Shown one piece after another: positions 10,259 through 18,691 of a stretch of DNA of 64,000 bases. Origin of the DNA: Roseomonas haemaphysalidis (GTDB taxonomy: Bacteria; Pseudomonadota; Alphaproteobacteria; Acetobacterales; Acetobacteraceae); assembly GCF_017355405.1 (NCBI RefSeq), contig NZ_CP061177.1, forward strand, positions 2,912,501-2,976,500. The letters run 5' to 3'. Positions within the stretch are counted from its first letter, which is position 1; each line of letters starts with the position of its first letter. The position numbers and the translations under genes are program-made. The notes beneath the pieces are model-generated. The model saw only the letters and a list, made by a program, of their open reading frames with translations, was not told the DNA's origin and made no database searches.

Positions 10259-10996
10259 ATGGATGCCCCCATGACCGCCACCGCCACGCCTGGAGAGATC
10301 GCCAAGTTCGACGCCCTGGCGGCCGACTGGTGGGACCCGCGCGGCCCCATGGCGCCGCTGCATGCCATGAACCCGCTGCGCTGCGGGTGGGTGGCGCGGC
10401 ACCTGGCGCCGGCGCATGGCGGCAACCCCGGGCATCTGGCGGGCGCCACGGTGCTGGATGTCGGCTGCGGCGCCGGGCTGGCGGCGGAGGGCCTGGCACG
10501 GCTCGGCGCCCGGGTCACCGGGCTGGACGCCGCCCCCGCCGCCATCGCCGCCGCCCGCGCCCACGCGGCAGCGGAGGGCCTGGACATCGACTACCGGCAA
10601 GGCATGCCGGAAGACCTGAGCGCCGAGGGCGCGCGCTTCGACGCCGTGATGGCGCTGGAGGTGATCGAGCACGTGGCGGACCGCGGCGCCTTTCTGCGGG
10701 CGCTCGCCGGGCTGACCCGGCCGGGCGGCACCGTATTCCTGTCCACGCTGAACCGCACCGCGCGGTCCTGGCTGTTCGCCAAGGCGGGGGCCGAATACGT
10801 GCTGCGCCTGCTGCCGCGCGGCACCCATGACTGGAAGATGTTTGTTTCCCCCGCCGAGCTGGGCGCCGAGGCCCGGCGCGCCGGGCTGCGCGTGGCGGCG
10901 ATCAGCGGCATGGTGCCGCAGGGCGCGCCCAATGGCCCCTGGCGCGAAAGCCGGGACGTGGCGGTCAACTACATCGTGGCACTGGCCCGCGACTGA
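10259..10996 (+). CDS. ubiG: bifunctional ubiquinone O-methyltransferase UbiG
   Basis: UbiG carries out both O-methylations in ubiquinone synthesis. The protein has 245 residues. FDALAADWWDPRGPM (from residue 17) is the typical N-terminal signature. The SAM-binding VLDVGCGAG is at 65-73, and the C-terminus has NRTARSW and GTHDW motifs of the family. A second ATG four codons later (10271) is an alternative start, because the AGGA upstream is only two bases from the first ATG. Confidence 0.95.
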   Translation: MDAPMTATATPGEIAKFDALAADWWDPRGPMAPLHAMNPLRCGWVARHLAPAHGGNPGHLAGATVLDVGCGAGLAAEGLARLGARVTGLDAAPAAIAAARAHAAAEGLDIDYRQGMPEDLSAEGARFDAVMALEVIEHVADRGAFLRALAGLTRPGGTVFLSTLNRTARSWLFAKAGAEYVLRLLPRGTHDWKMFVSPAELGAEARRAGLRVAAISGMVPQGAPNGPWRESRDVAVNYIVALARD

Positions 10997-11009
10997 CCGG
11001 CCGCCCGCT

Positions 11010-11474
11010 TCAGCCGTCGGCGCGGGGGACCCAGGGCAGGCGGGCGATGTCGATGCCCTCCTCGCGTAGCTCCTCGGCGTCCGTGTCGCTGGCCTCACCG
11101 TAGATGCCGCGGAACTCGGTTTCGCCCTTGTGCATGCGCCGCGCTTCCTCGGCAAAGCCCGGGCCGACGTAGTCGCAGTTCTTTTCCACCTCGGCCCGCA
11201 TCTTCTGCAGCAACGCCACCATCTGCGCCGGGATCGGCCCCGCCGCGGCCTGCTGCTGCGGCAAGGGCTGCGGCTGGGCGGCCACCGGCTCCTCGGTACG
11301 TGCCGGGCGCGCCTTGGCGATGGCCGGCGCCATCAGCGCGCGCGAAACCTTGTCAGAGCCGCAGACCGGGCATTCCACCATGCCGGCGGCCGACAGCTTC
11401 CCGAAGGCATCGCTATCGCGGTACCAGCCGTCGAACTCGTGCGCCTGCTCGCAGCGGAGCTGGTAGTGGATCAT
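11010..11474 (-). CDS. DUF1178 family protein
   Basis: This 154-residue protein begins MIHYQLRC. Two short metal-site pairs, Cys8/His12 and Cys35/Cys38 (CPVCGS), suggest a rubredoxin- or zinc-ribbon-like knob, as in regulatory FmdB-type proteins. A proline/glutamine-rich linker (about 60-80) joins it to a C-terminal helical domain with EVEKNCDYVG and FRGIYGEAS. The ATG overlaps the grxC stop by one base (TGATG). The family is conserved in alphaproteobacteria, but no function is known to me. Confidence 0.88.
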   Translation of the reverse strand: MIHYQLRCEQAHEFDGWYRDSDAFGKLSAAGMVECPVCGSDKVSRALMAPAIAKARPARTEEPVAAQPQPLPQQQAAAGPIPAQMVALLQKMRAEVEKNCDYVGPGFAEEARRMHKGETEFRGIYGEASDTDAEELREEGIDIARLPWVPRADG

Positions 11475-11734
11475 CAGCCGGCCTGCAGCAGCGCGTCCAG
11501 CTTGCCGGCCCGCTCCAGCGCGAACAGGTCGTCGCAACCGCCGATCGCCTGGTCGTCGATGAAGATCTGCGGCACCGTGGTGCGGCCGCCGGACCGGCTG
11601 ATCGCGGCCTCGCGCGCGGCGGAGCCGTGCGGGCTGTCGTGCTCGGTGAAGCTGATGCCCTTGCGGCCCAGCAGCGTCTTGGCGCGCGAGCAATACGGGC
11701 AGAACGGGGTGGTGTAGATTTCAACCTTGGCCAT
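11474..11734 (-). CDS. grxC: glutaredoxin 3
   Basis: This small (86 residues) glutathione-dependent disulfide reductase has the dithiol active site CPYC at residues 12-15. The cis-proline TVP is at 53-55 and the glutathione-binding GGCDD at 65-69. The frame is open upstream, but the ATG at 11732-11734 is the family start (MAKVEIYTTPFCPYC). The gene lies a few bases after comF and is coupled to the DUF1178 gene; this comF-grxC-DUF1178 grouping recurs in alphaproteobacteria. Confidence 0.95.
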   Translation of the reverse strand: MAKVEIYTTPFCPYCSRAKTLLGRKGISFTEHDSPHGSAAREAAISRSGGRTTVPQIFIDDQAIGGCDDLFALERAGKLDALLQAG

Positions 11735-11738
11735 GCGG

Positions 11739-12581
11739 TCACACATCGTTGCCCTGCCAGTCGCGGTCAAGTGGAATGCGGCGGGATGGCAGGTCCGCGC
11801 CATCCGCCAGGGTCGGGTCCGGCACCCGGGCCGCCGCCAGCACGTCCACGGAGGCCGCCCCCGCCGCGAGCAGCGCCTCCGCGCAGGCCCGCGCCGTGGC
11901 GCCGGAGGTCATCACGTCATCCACCAGCAGCAGCCGCCGGCCGGCGATGCGCGCCGCCCCGCCCCCTGCCAGCCGGAAGGCCCCTTCCAGCGCCGCGATG
12001 CGCTCGCCGGCGGAAAGCCCGCCCAGCGCGGGGGTGGAGCGGCGGCGGCGCAGCAGGTCGGGCGCCCAGGGCACGCCGGACACACGGGACAGCCGCTTGG
12101 CCAGCAGCCCCGCCTGGTTGTACTTGCGCGACAGCAGGCGCCGGAAATGCAGCGGTACCGGCACCAGCAGTTCCGCCCGCGCCAGCAGCTCCCTTCCGGC
12201 AAAGGCCATCTGGCGGGCCAGCGGCTTCACCAGCTCTGTGCGATCCGCGTATTTCAAGGGCAACAGCAGCCGCCGGCTGGCCTTGTCGTAGATCCAGGCG
12301 GCTCGCGCTTGGCGGTATGCCGGCGGGTTGTTGGTGCACCGCTGGCAATGCAGAGGCCCCCCGGCCATGGTGCGGACGCCCTGGCCGCTGTGCAGGAACG
12401 GCACGCCGCAGCAATGGCATTGCGGCTCGCCGATCAGCGTCATCTCGCGAAAGCAGGCGGCGCAGACGGTGCCGTCCGTCGGCACCAGCTCGGCGCACAC
12501 CAGGCAGCGCGGCGGCAGAAGCAGATCCACCGCCGCCATGCCGGCCTGGCGAAGGCCCTGCCACACCGTCCTGTTATCCAT
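11739..12581 (-). CDS. ComF family protein (phosphoribosyltransferase-like)
   Basis: The protein has 280 residues. An N-terminal double zinc-ribbon has cysteine pairs near 26/29, 40/43, 55/58 and 79/82. A type I phosphoribosyltransferase fold follows, with the PRPP loop VDDVMTSGAT at 220-229. ComF proteins help in natural DNA uptake in some bacteria (a link to PriA is known), and in others their role is unclear. The gene starts the comF-grxC-DUF1178 group and diverges from a methyltransferase. Confidence 0.92.
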   Translation of the reverse strand: MDNRTVWQGLRQAGMAAVDLLLPPRCLVCAELVPTDGTVCAACFREMTLIGEPQCHCCGVPFLHSGQGVRTMAGGPLHCQRCTNNPPAYRQARAAWIYDKASRRLLLPLKYADRTELVKPLARQMAFAGRELLARAELLVPVPLHFRRLLSRKYNQAGLLAKRLSRVSGVPWAPDLLRRRRSTPALGGLSAGERIAALEGAFRLAGGGAARIAGRRLLLVDDVMTSGATARACAEALLAAGAASVDVLAAARVPDPTLADGADLPSRRIPLDRDWQGNDV

Positions 12582-12657
12582 GCGCCTATCATATCACGCA
12601 TCCGTGAGTGGGATGAAGCCCTTGCGCGGCACCGGCCGGCGGGCGCATCAGCCCCGC

Positions 12658-13548
12658 ATGAGCGATGCGATGCAGGTGTTCGACCGCGCCCTGGTGCGGC
12701 GGCGGCGGGAACGGGCGGCGGCCGGGATCGGCGCGGTGCGGCCGGTGCTGGAAGCTGCGGCCGAGCGCCTGCTGGACCGGTTGGACGACACCACCCGTCG
12801 CTTCGAATCCGCGCTGGAGATCGGCGGCCGGGGCAGCGTCGCGCCCATGTTGACGGCACGCGGCATTCCCTTCGTGGCTTCCATGGACCTGTCGCCGGCC
12901 ATGGCCCGCGGCGCCGGGGGGCTGGCCGTGGCGGGGGACGAGGAATGGCTGCCCTTCGGGGCCGGCAGCTTCGACCTGGTGGTGGCCAGCCTGTCGCTGC
13001 ATTGGGTGAACGACCTGCCGGGCGCACTGGTGCAGATCCGCCGCGCGCTGAAGCCGGATGGGCTGTTCCTGGCCAGCCTGCCCGCACTGGGCACCTTGCA
13101 GCCGTTGCGCGAAGCCCTCGGCACCGCCGAAAGCGAGCTGCGCGGCGGCATCAGCCCGCGCGTTTCGCCGTTCCCGGAGTTGCGGGACGGCGCCAGCCTG
13201 CTGCAGCGTGCCGGCTTCGCCCTGCCGGTCGCGGACCGCGAAACGCTGGATCTGCGCTACCGCACGCCGCTCGCGCTGCTGCGTGACTTGCGCGCCGCCG
13301 GCGAAGGCAATGCGGTGCTGGCCGCCGACCGCCGCACGCCGCCGCGCGCGCTGTTCCCGCTCGCGCTGTCCCGCCTGCCCGCCCCGGGCGACGGGTTGCC
13401 GGTGGCGCTGCAGATGCTGGTGCTGACCGGCTGGGCCCCCGCCCCGTCCCAGCCGCAGCCCGCCCGCCCCGGCAGCGCCAATGCCCGGCTGGCCGATGCC
13501 CTGGGCACCGTGGAGCACAAGGCGGGCGACCCCACCCGGCCGCATTGA
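12658..13548 (+). CDS. class I SAM-dependent methyltransferase (BioC/NDUFAF5-like)
   Basis: This 296-residue methyltransferase has ALEIGGRGSVAP as SAM motif I and the post-motif LPFGAGSFDLVVASLSLHWVN. The start MSDAMQVFDRALVRRRRERA closely resembles the alphaproteobacterial relatives of NDUFAF5, a mitochondrial complex I factor that hydroxylates an arginine of NDUFS7. A similar role in NADH dehydrogenase assembly is possible. BioC in biotin synthesis is the other option, but no bio genes are nearby. The ATG at 12658 was chosen over upstream in-frame starts because the family begins there. Confidence 0.85.
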   Translation: MSDAMQVFDRALVRRRRERAAAGIGAVRPVLEAAAERLLDRLDDTTRRFESALEIGGRGSVAPMLTARGIPFVASMDLSPAMARGAGGLAVAGDEEWLPFGAGSFDLVVASLSLHWVNDLPGALVQIRRALKPDGLFLASLPALGTLQPLREALGTAESELRGGISPRVSPFPELRDGASLLQRAGFALPVADRETLDLRYRTPLALLRDLRAAGEGNAVLAADRRTPPRALFPLALSRLPAPGDGLPVALQMLVLTGWAPAPSQPQPARPGSANARLADALGTVEHKAGDPTRPH

Positions 13549-13609
13549 GGGGCAGCCATACGCGCGCGACTCTTGCAACCGCCGGTCGGCGGTCGCATCT
13601 TCGGCCACC

Positions 13610-14413
13610 ATGGAACAATCGGCTTCTGAGTCCCGCCGCATCACCCTGCATGCGCCGGAAGATTTCGTCGGCATGCGCCGCGCGGGCCAGCTCGCCGCCG
13701 CTACGCTGGACATGATCACCGAGCACGTGCGGCCCGGCGCCGTGACCGAGGCGCTGGACAAGCTGATCCTCGACTACGTGGAAGCGCATGGCGCGACCTC
13801 CGCCACCGTGGGCTACCGTGGCTACCGCCACGCGTCCTGCATCTCCATCAACCACGTGGTCTGCCACGGCATCCCCGGCGCCAAGGTGCTGGCGGATGGC
13901 GACATCCTGAACATCGACGTCACGGTCATCCTGGATGGCTGGTTCGGCGACACCAGCCGCATGTACGTGGCCGGCACCGCCTCCACCAAGGCCAAGCTGC
14001 TGATGGACGTGACGCATGAAAGCCTGGTGCGCGGCATCAAGGCGGTGCGCCCCGGGGCGCGGCTTGGCGATGTCGGCCACGCCATCCAGTCCTACGTGGA
14101 GAAGCAGCGTTTTTCCGTGGTGCGGGACTTCTGCGGCCACGGCATCGGCCGCACCTTCCACGCCGCGCCCAACGTCCTGCACTTCGGCCGCCCCGGCGAA
14201 GGCCCGGTGCTGAAGCCCGGCATGTTCTTCACCATCGAGCCGATGGTCAACGCAGGCCGCCCCGAGGTGAAGGTGCTGGACGACGGCTGGACCGCCGTGA
14301 CACGCGACCGCAGCCTGTCCGCGCAGTTCGAGCACATGATCGGCGTGACCGAGGACGGCTGCGAGGTCTTCACCTATTCGCCCGCCGGCATGCACAAGCC
14401 GCCCTACGCCTGA
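13610..14413 (+). CDS. map: type I methionine aminopeptidase
   Basis: This enzyme removes the initiator methionine from new proteins. It has 267 residues. The five metal ligands are visible: Asp103 (NIDVTV), Asp114 (GDTSR), His177 (CGHGIG), Glu210 (FTIEPM) and Glu241 (FEHM). The substrate histidine is His86 (VCHGIP). The frame extends upstream, but the ATG at 13610 gives the normal family length. It is followed closely by radC in the same direction. Confidence 0.96.
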   Translation: MEQSASESRRITLHAPEDFVGMRRAGQLAAATLDMITEHVRPGAVTEALDKLILDYVEAHGATSATVGYRGYRHASCISINHVVCHGIPGAKVLADGDILNIDVTVILDGWFGDTSRMYVAGTASTKAKLLMDVTHESLVRGIKAVRPGARLGDVGHAIQSYVEKQRFSVVRDFCGHGIGRTFHAAPNVLHFGRPGEGPVLKPGMFFTIEPMVNAGRPEVKVLDDGWTAVTRDRSLSAQFEHMIGVTEDGCEVFTYSPAGMHKPPYA

Positions 14414-14466
14414 CTGGACGCCGCCCGCCGTTCCGCCCAAGCTGGGGCGGAGCGGATGGAGGCGGG

Positions 14467-15204
14467 ATGCGCAGGACCAAGGGCATGGCCGAGGCGGGGC
14501 TCGGGCTGGACATGCCCCCCGCGCCACCGGTGCCCAGCGCCGCCGAGGGCCACCGCGCCCGCATGCGTGGCAAGTTGATTTCCGCCGGCCCCGACGCGCT
14601 GCTGGACCATGAGCTGCTGGAAATGCAGCTCTTCCTCGCCCTGCCCCGCCGCGACACCAAGCCCATCGCCCACGCCCTGCTGGCGCGCTTCGGTTCCTTC
14701 GGCAACGCCATCGCCGCCAGCCCGCAGGAGCTGCGGCAGGTGGAGGGGCTGGGCGAGGCCGGCATCGCGGCGCTCAAGACCGTGCAGGCCGCCGCCCTGC
14801 GGCTGATGCGGCAGGAGGTGCTGGACCGCCCGGTGCTGGGCAACTGGGACCGGCTGATCGGCTACCTCAACGCCGTGATGGCGCGGGAAAAGACCGAGCA
14901 GTTCCGCGTGCTGTTCCTGGACAACCGCAACCGGCTGCTGGCCGACGAGGCGCAGGCCCGCGGCACCGTCAACCACACCCCCGTCTACCCGCGCGAGGTG
15001 GTGCGGCGCGCGCTGGAACTGCAAGCCAGCGCCCTGGTGCTGGTGCACAACCACCCGAGCGGCGACCCCGCCGCCTCGCGTGCCGACATCAGCATGACGG
15101 CGGAGGTCAAGGCGGCGGCCGATGCGCTGGGCATCGCGCTGCACGACCACCTGATCATCGGCAACGGCCGCCACCTGTCCTTTCGACGGGAAGGCTTGCT
15201 GTAG
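14467..15204 (+). CDS. radC: RadC family protein (JAB/MPN domain)
   Basis: The protein has 245 residues. A helix-hairpin-helix-like N-terminal UPF0758 domain carries QVEGLGEAG near 91-99. A JAB1/MPN metalloprotease-like domain has the zinc motif HNHPSGDP at 194-201 and Asp207. The original assignment to DNA repair in E. coli was later questioned, so the true role is unknown. It follows map by 53 bases. Confidence 0.93.
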   Translation: MRRTKGMAEAGLGLDMPPAPPVPSAAEGHRARMRGKLISAGPDALLDHELLEMQLFLALPRRDTKPIAHALLARFGSFGNAIAASPQELRQVEGLGEAGIAALKTVQAAALRLMRQEVLDRPVLGNWDRLIGYLNAVMAREKTEQFRVLFLDNRNRLLADEAQARGTVNHTPVYPREVVRRALELQASALVLVHNHPSGDPAASRADISMTAEVKAAADALGIALHDHLIIGNGRHLSFRREGLL

Positions 15205-15295
15205 CGCCTGCCCTGGCCAGCACGGCCGCCCCGCGCCACACTGACGCCAAGCCCTGGCTTCACAGGGGCACGGGACGGAAGGGCGGACGCGGACC

Positions 15296-16510
15296 TTGAG
15301 ATTGCCTGTCTGGGCGCTTGCCCTGCTTGCCACGCTGATCGCGCAGACCGTCAGTTCCTTTTCCCTGATCGCCCTGCCGCTCCTGGGGCCGCCGCTGATG
15401 CAGCGTGCCGGGCTGCCGCCGGAAGGCATCGGGCTGGTGTCCGCCCTGACCTCCGCCGGCACCTGCTGGTGCCTGGCCAGCGGCGGGCCGATGCTGCTGC
15501 ACCATGGCCCCGTCCGGACCCTGCAGATCGGGCTCGGCTGCATGGCGCTGGGCTTGCTGGTGTTGTCGCAGCCGCTGGGGCTGCTCGGGCTGCTGGCCGC
15601 GGTGGTGATCGGCTTCGGGGCCGGGCCCAACACGCCGGCCGGCAGCCAGATCCTGATCCGCACGGCGCCGCCCCGCCACCGCACGCTGATCTTCTCCATC
15701 AAGCAGGCCGGCGTGCCGCTGGGCGGTGCGCTGGCGGGGCTGGCGGTGGCGCCGCTGGTGCTGGGGCACGGGGTGCCGTGGGCGTTGGGCGCCATCATCG
15801 CCGTGGTGCTGTTGACCGTGCTGGTAATGCAGCCCTTCCGGGCACGGCTGGACGGTGCGGAACGCACCGGCAGCCCGGGCTGGGTCCGGGCACTGTTGTC
15901 GCCCTCTGCCATGGCCCGGTCGATCGGCGCGCTGCGGGCGCACCCGGCCTTGCCGCTGCTCACGGCCCTGGGCACCTCCTTCACGGTGGTGCAGTCCTGT
16001 CTGAACGCCTTCACCGCCACCTATGCCGTCACCCGCCACGGCGCCTCGCTGGTCGAGGCGGGGCAGATCATGGCGTTGATGCAGGGTTCCAGCATGGTCG
16101 GGCGCATCGCCATGGGCTGGGTGGCGGACCGCATGGGGCATGCCGTGCGTCACCTGGCGTTGCAAGCCGTGGCATCCGCGCTGGCGGTGCTGCTGCTGAT
16201 CACGCTGGGCGGGCAAGGCACCGGCGCGCTGTACGGCTGCGCGGCGCTGGTGGGCTTCACCGCCATCGGCTGGAACGGGGTGCACATCGCGGAACTGGCC
16301 CGCGTCGCGCCGCTGCACCTGGTCAGCGACGTCACCTCCGCCGCCAGCCTGTTCGGCTTTGCCGGCTCCGTATGCGGCCCGCTGCTGTTCACGCTGGTGG
16401 TGGGCTGGACGGGTAGCTATGCCCTGGCCTTTGGACTGGTTGCCGCCCAGCTCGCCGCCTTCGGGCTGGCCAGCGTGGCATTTATGTCCCGGTCCGGCGG
16501 CGCAAGCTGA
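15296..16510 (+). CDS. MFS transporter
   Basis: This 404-residue membrane protein has about 12 hydrophobic helices. Major-facilitator features include the loop GPMLLHHGPVRTLQIG after helix 2 and GWVADRMGH in the second half. It resembles the CynX/NimT-like and generic sugar/organic anion carriers, and its substrate cannot be assigned. The start is a TTG at 15296; no ATG or GTG precedes the first helix in this frame. It stands alone between radC and the CLC channel. Confidence 0.88.
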   Translation: MRLPVWALALLATLIAQTVSSFSLIALPLLGPPLMQRAGLPPEGIGLVSALTSAGTCWCLASGGPMLLHHGPVRTLQIGLGCMALGLLVLSQPLGLLGLLAAVVIGFGAGPNTPAGSQILIRTAPPRHRTLIFSIKQAGVPLGGALAGLAVAPLVLGHGVPWALGAIIAVVLLTVLVMQPFRARLDGAERTGSPGWVRALLSPSAMARSIGALRAHPALPLLTALGTSFTVVQSCLNAFTATYAVTRHGASLVEAGQIMALMQGSSMVGRIAMGWVADRMGHAVRHLALQAVASALAVLLLITLGGQGTGALYGCAALVGFTAIGWNGVHIAELARVAPLHLVSDVTSAASLFGFAGSVCGPLLFTLVVGWTGSYALAFGLVAAQLAAFGLASVAFMSRSGGAS

Positions 16511-16607
16511 GCGGGCGTCGATCCGGCCCTGGTGCTGGCCGCCTTTCTTCTGTCCAAGTGGCGGCGTAACGCCGGGCACCATGCCTTGATCGCCTGCCGG
16601 AAAGCTG

Positions 16608-18380
16608 ATGCTGATGCCGCTGCACATGCCCCACATCCATCCCGGCCGCCGCTTCGGGGCGATGCGCGGCTGGTTGCGGCAGACCGAGCTGGGGCTGATC
16701 GCGCTGGCCGTGCTGGTAGGCGCCGCCAGCGGCCTGCTCGCGGTGGCCATCGGCGGCTTTGCGCGCATGATGCACGTGGTCTTCTTCGGACCGGAGGCGG
16801 CGCATGGCCTGTCATCCATCCGCAACGCCTCGCCCTGGGCGCTGCTGTTGCTGCCGGCACTGGGTGGTCTGCTGCTGGGTGGGCTGAACCTGTTGCTGGC
16901 GCGCATCCGCCCGCGCACGCCGGTCGATCCCATCGAGGCCAACGCACTGCACGGCGGCCGGCTGTCGCTGAACGACGGGCTGGTGGTGGTAGCGCAGAAC
17001 CTGGTGTCCAACGGCTTCGGCGCCTCGGTGGGGCTGGAGGCGGGCTACACGCAGATCGCCGGCGGCGCGGCATCGCGGCTCGGCCGGCTGATCGGATTGC
17101 GGCGGGGCGACCTGCGGGTTCTGGTGGGCTGCGGGGCCGCCGGCGCCATCTCCGCCGCCTTTGACGCCCCGCTGACCGGCACCTTCTATGCCTTTGAACT
17201 GGTGGTGGGCTTGTATTCCATCGCCACCCTCGCGCCCGTGGTGACGGCGGCCGTCACCGCCCTGGCGGTGTCCCGCGCGCTGCGGGGCGACAATCCCGTG
17301 CTGGCAGTGGGCAGCGCCGATGGGGCCGATCTGCAAGGCTATGCCCTGGCCCTGCTGCTCGGCCTGCTGTGCGGGTTGGCGGGCATCGCGCTGATGCGCG
17401 GCGTGACGCTGACGGAACACTGGCTGCGGCGTGGCGTGCCCTGGCAGCACCTGCGGCCACTGGCCGGCGGGCTGGTGGTGGGTGCCCTGGCGCTGGTCAC
17501 GCCCGGCGTGCTGTCGGCCGGCCATGCCTCGCTGCACCGGCTGTTCGGGGTGGAAAACACCCTGCAGGCCGTGCTGGTGCTGCTGGTGCTGAAGGCGATC
17601 GCGTCGGCCGTGTCGATCGGCGCCGGGTTCCGCGGTGGCCTGTTCTTCGCCTCATTACTCCTGGGTGCGCTGGTGGGGCAGGTTTTCGCACTCCTGCTGG
17701 CCATCGTCATGCCGCCGGGGGTGGATGCCACCTTTCTGATCACCGTAGGCACCAGCGCCTTCGGCGCCGCCGTGATCGGCGCGCCGCTGGCGATGACGTT
17801 TCTGGCGCTGGAAATGACCGGCAGCTTCGGCCTGACCGGCGCCGTGCTGGTGGCGGTGATCGCCAGCAGCGTCACGGTGCGGCGGCTGTTCGGCTATTCC
17901 TTCGCCACCTGGCGCTTCCACCTGCGTGGCGAAACCATCCGCAGCGCCCGTGACATCGGCTGGCTGCGTGACCTGACGGTGGGCAAGCTGATGCGGCGGG
18001 ACGTGCGCACCGTGAAGCACGACACGCGCATCTCCTCCTTCCGCCGGGACTTTCCGCTGGGGGCGGAGGCGCGGGTGGTGGTGGTGGACGATGCCGGGCG
18101 CTACGCCGGCATCGTGAACGTGCCCGATGCCCACACCGAGACCGCCGATGACATGGACACGGTGGCGCCCCTGGTCTGGGGCGGCAAGACACCCCTGTTG
18201 CCCGCCATGAACGCCAAGGAAGCCATGGCGGTGTTCGAGGCCACGGAAAGCGAGGCGCTGGCGGTGATCGACACCACCGACGCGCGCAATGTCCTGGGTC
18301 TGGTCACCCAGTCCCACCTGCTGCGCCGCTACGGCGAGGAGCTTGAAAAGCGCCGGACCGAGGAACTGGGCGGCGCATGA
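16608..18380 (+). CDS. CLC-type chloride channel/transporter with CBS domains
   Basis: The protein has 590 residues. The CLC membrane core carries the gating-glutamate motif GLEAGY (Glu144), the DAPLTG loop at about 186-191, and GFRGGLFFASLLLG, which matches the GxFxP filter region. A tandem CBS pair follows the last helix (about 455-590). CLC proteins carry Cl-/H+ or fluoride; the gating glutamate favours an H+-coupled antiporter. The stop overlaps a short downstream ORF as ATGA. Confidence 0.93.
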   Translation: MLMPLHMPHIHPGRRFGAMRGWLRQTELGLIALAVLVGAASGLLAVAIGGFARMMHVVFFGPEAAHGLSSIRNASPWALLLLPALGGLLLGGLNLLLARIRPRTPVDPIEANALHGGRLSLNDGLVVVAQNLVSNGFGASVGLEAGYTQIAGGAASRLGRLIGLRRGDLRVLVGCGAAGAISAAFDAPLTGTFYAFELVVGLYSIATLAPVVTAAVTALAVSRALRGDNPVLAVGSADGADLQGYALALLLGLLCGLAGIALMRGVTLTEHWLRRGVPWQHLRPLAGGLVVGALALVTPGVLSAGHASLHRLFGVENTLQAVLVLLVLKAIASAVSIGAGFRGGLFFASLLLGALVGQVFALLLAIVMPPGVDATFLITVGTSAFGAAVIGAPLAMTFLALEMTGSFGLTGAVLVAVIASSVTVRRLFGYSFATWRFHLRGETIRSARDIGWLRDLTVGKLMRRDVRTVKHDTRISSFRRDFPLGAEARVVVVDDAGRYAGIVNVPDAHTETADDMDTVAPLVWGGKTPLLPAMNAKEAMAVFEATESEALAVIDTTDARNVLGLVTQSHLLRRYGEELEKRRTEELGGA

Positions 18381-18691
18381 CGGACTCTTTAGCCCAGTCA
18401 GTCTGGACAGCGTTGCTGCGCATCCTGGGCCTCCGGCGCCGGGTGCCCGGGGGCCGCCCAGCGGACGCGGCCGAGGGCCCAGCCCTGGATCTGACCGACG
18501 AGGAATTCATCCGATGGCGGTCAGAAAAGATGAACGAGATCTGCGGCGGCCCGCCGGTCCTCACGGAGGAACAGCTGAGGCCGCGGCGGAGTGGCTGGAG
18601 ATGGGTCCCCAGCCGACCTCAGACCGTCGGCGGCACGCCCGCTTCCTTGAGCGCGGTCGCCTGCCGGTTCGCCAGGTCCTCCTGCTTGTAG
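18377..18691 (+). CDS. hypothetical small protein coupled to the CLC gene
   Basis: This 104-codon ORF starts at an ATG that overlaps the CLC stop (ATGA), so it may be translationally coupled. Residues 1-65 include an acidic, folded-looking stretch (LTDEEFIRWRSEKMNEICGG). The last 24 codons run into the 3' end of the opposing AarF-like gene and look low in information. No family was recognised. It could be a real small gene, or chance reading through GC-rich DNA. Confidence 0.4.
   Translation: MTDSLAQSVWTALLRILGLRRRVPGGRPADAAEGPALDLTDEEFIRWRSEKMNEICGGPPVLTEEQLRPRRSGWRWVPSRPQTVGGTPASLSAVACRFARSSCL

Noticed and set aside
10136..11155. Upstream extension of the lysC frame across ubiG
   Set aside because: The extension is antisense to ubiG; aspartate kinase begins at 10135.
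13600..13614. A Kozak-like GCCACCATGG at the map start
   Set aside because: Chance in GC-rich DNA; bacteria do not use it.
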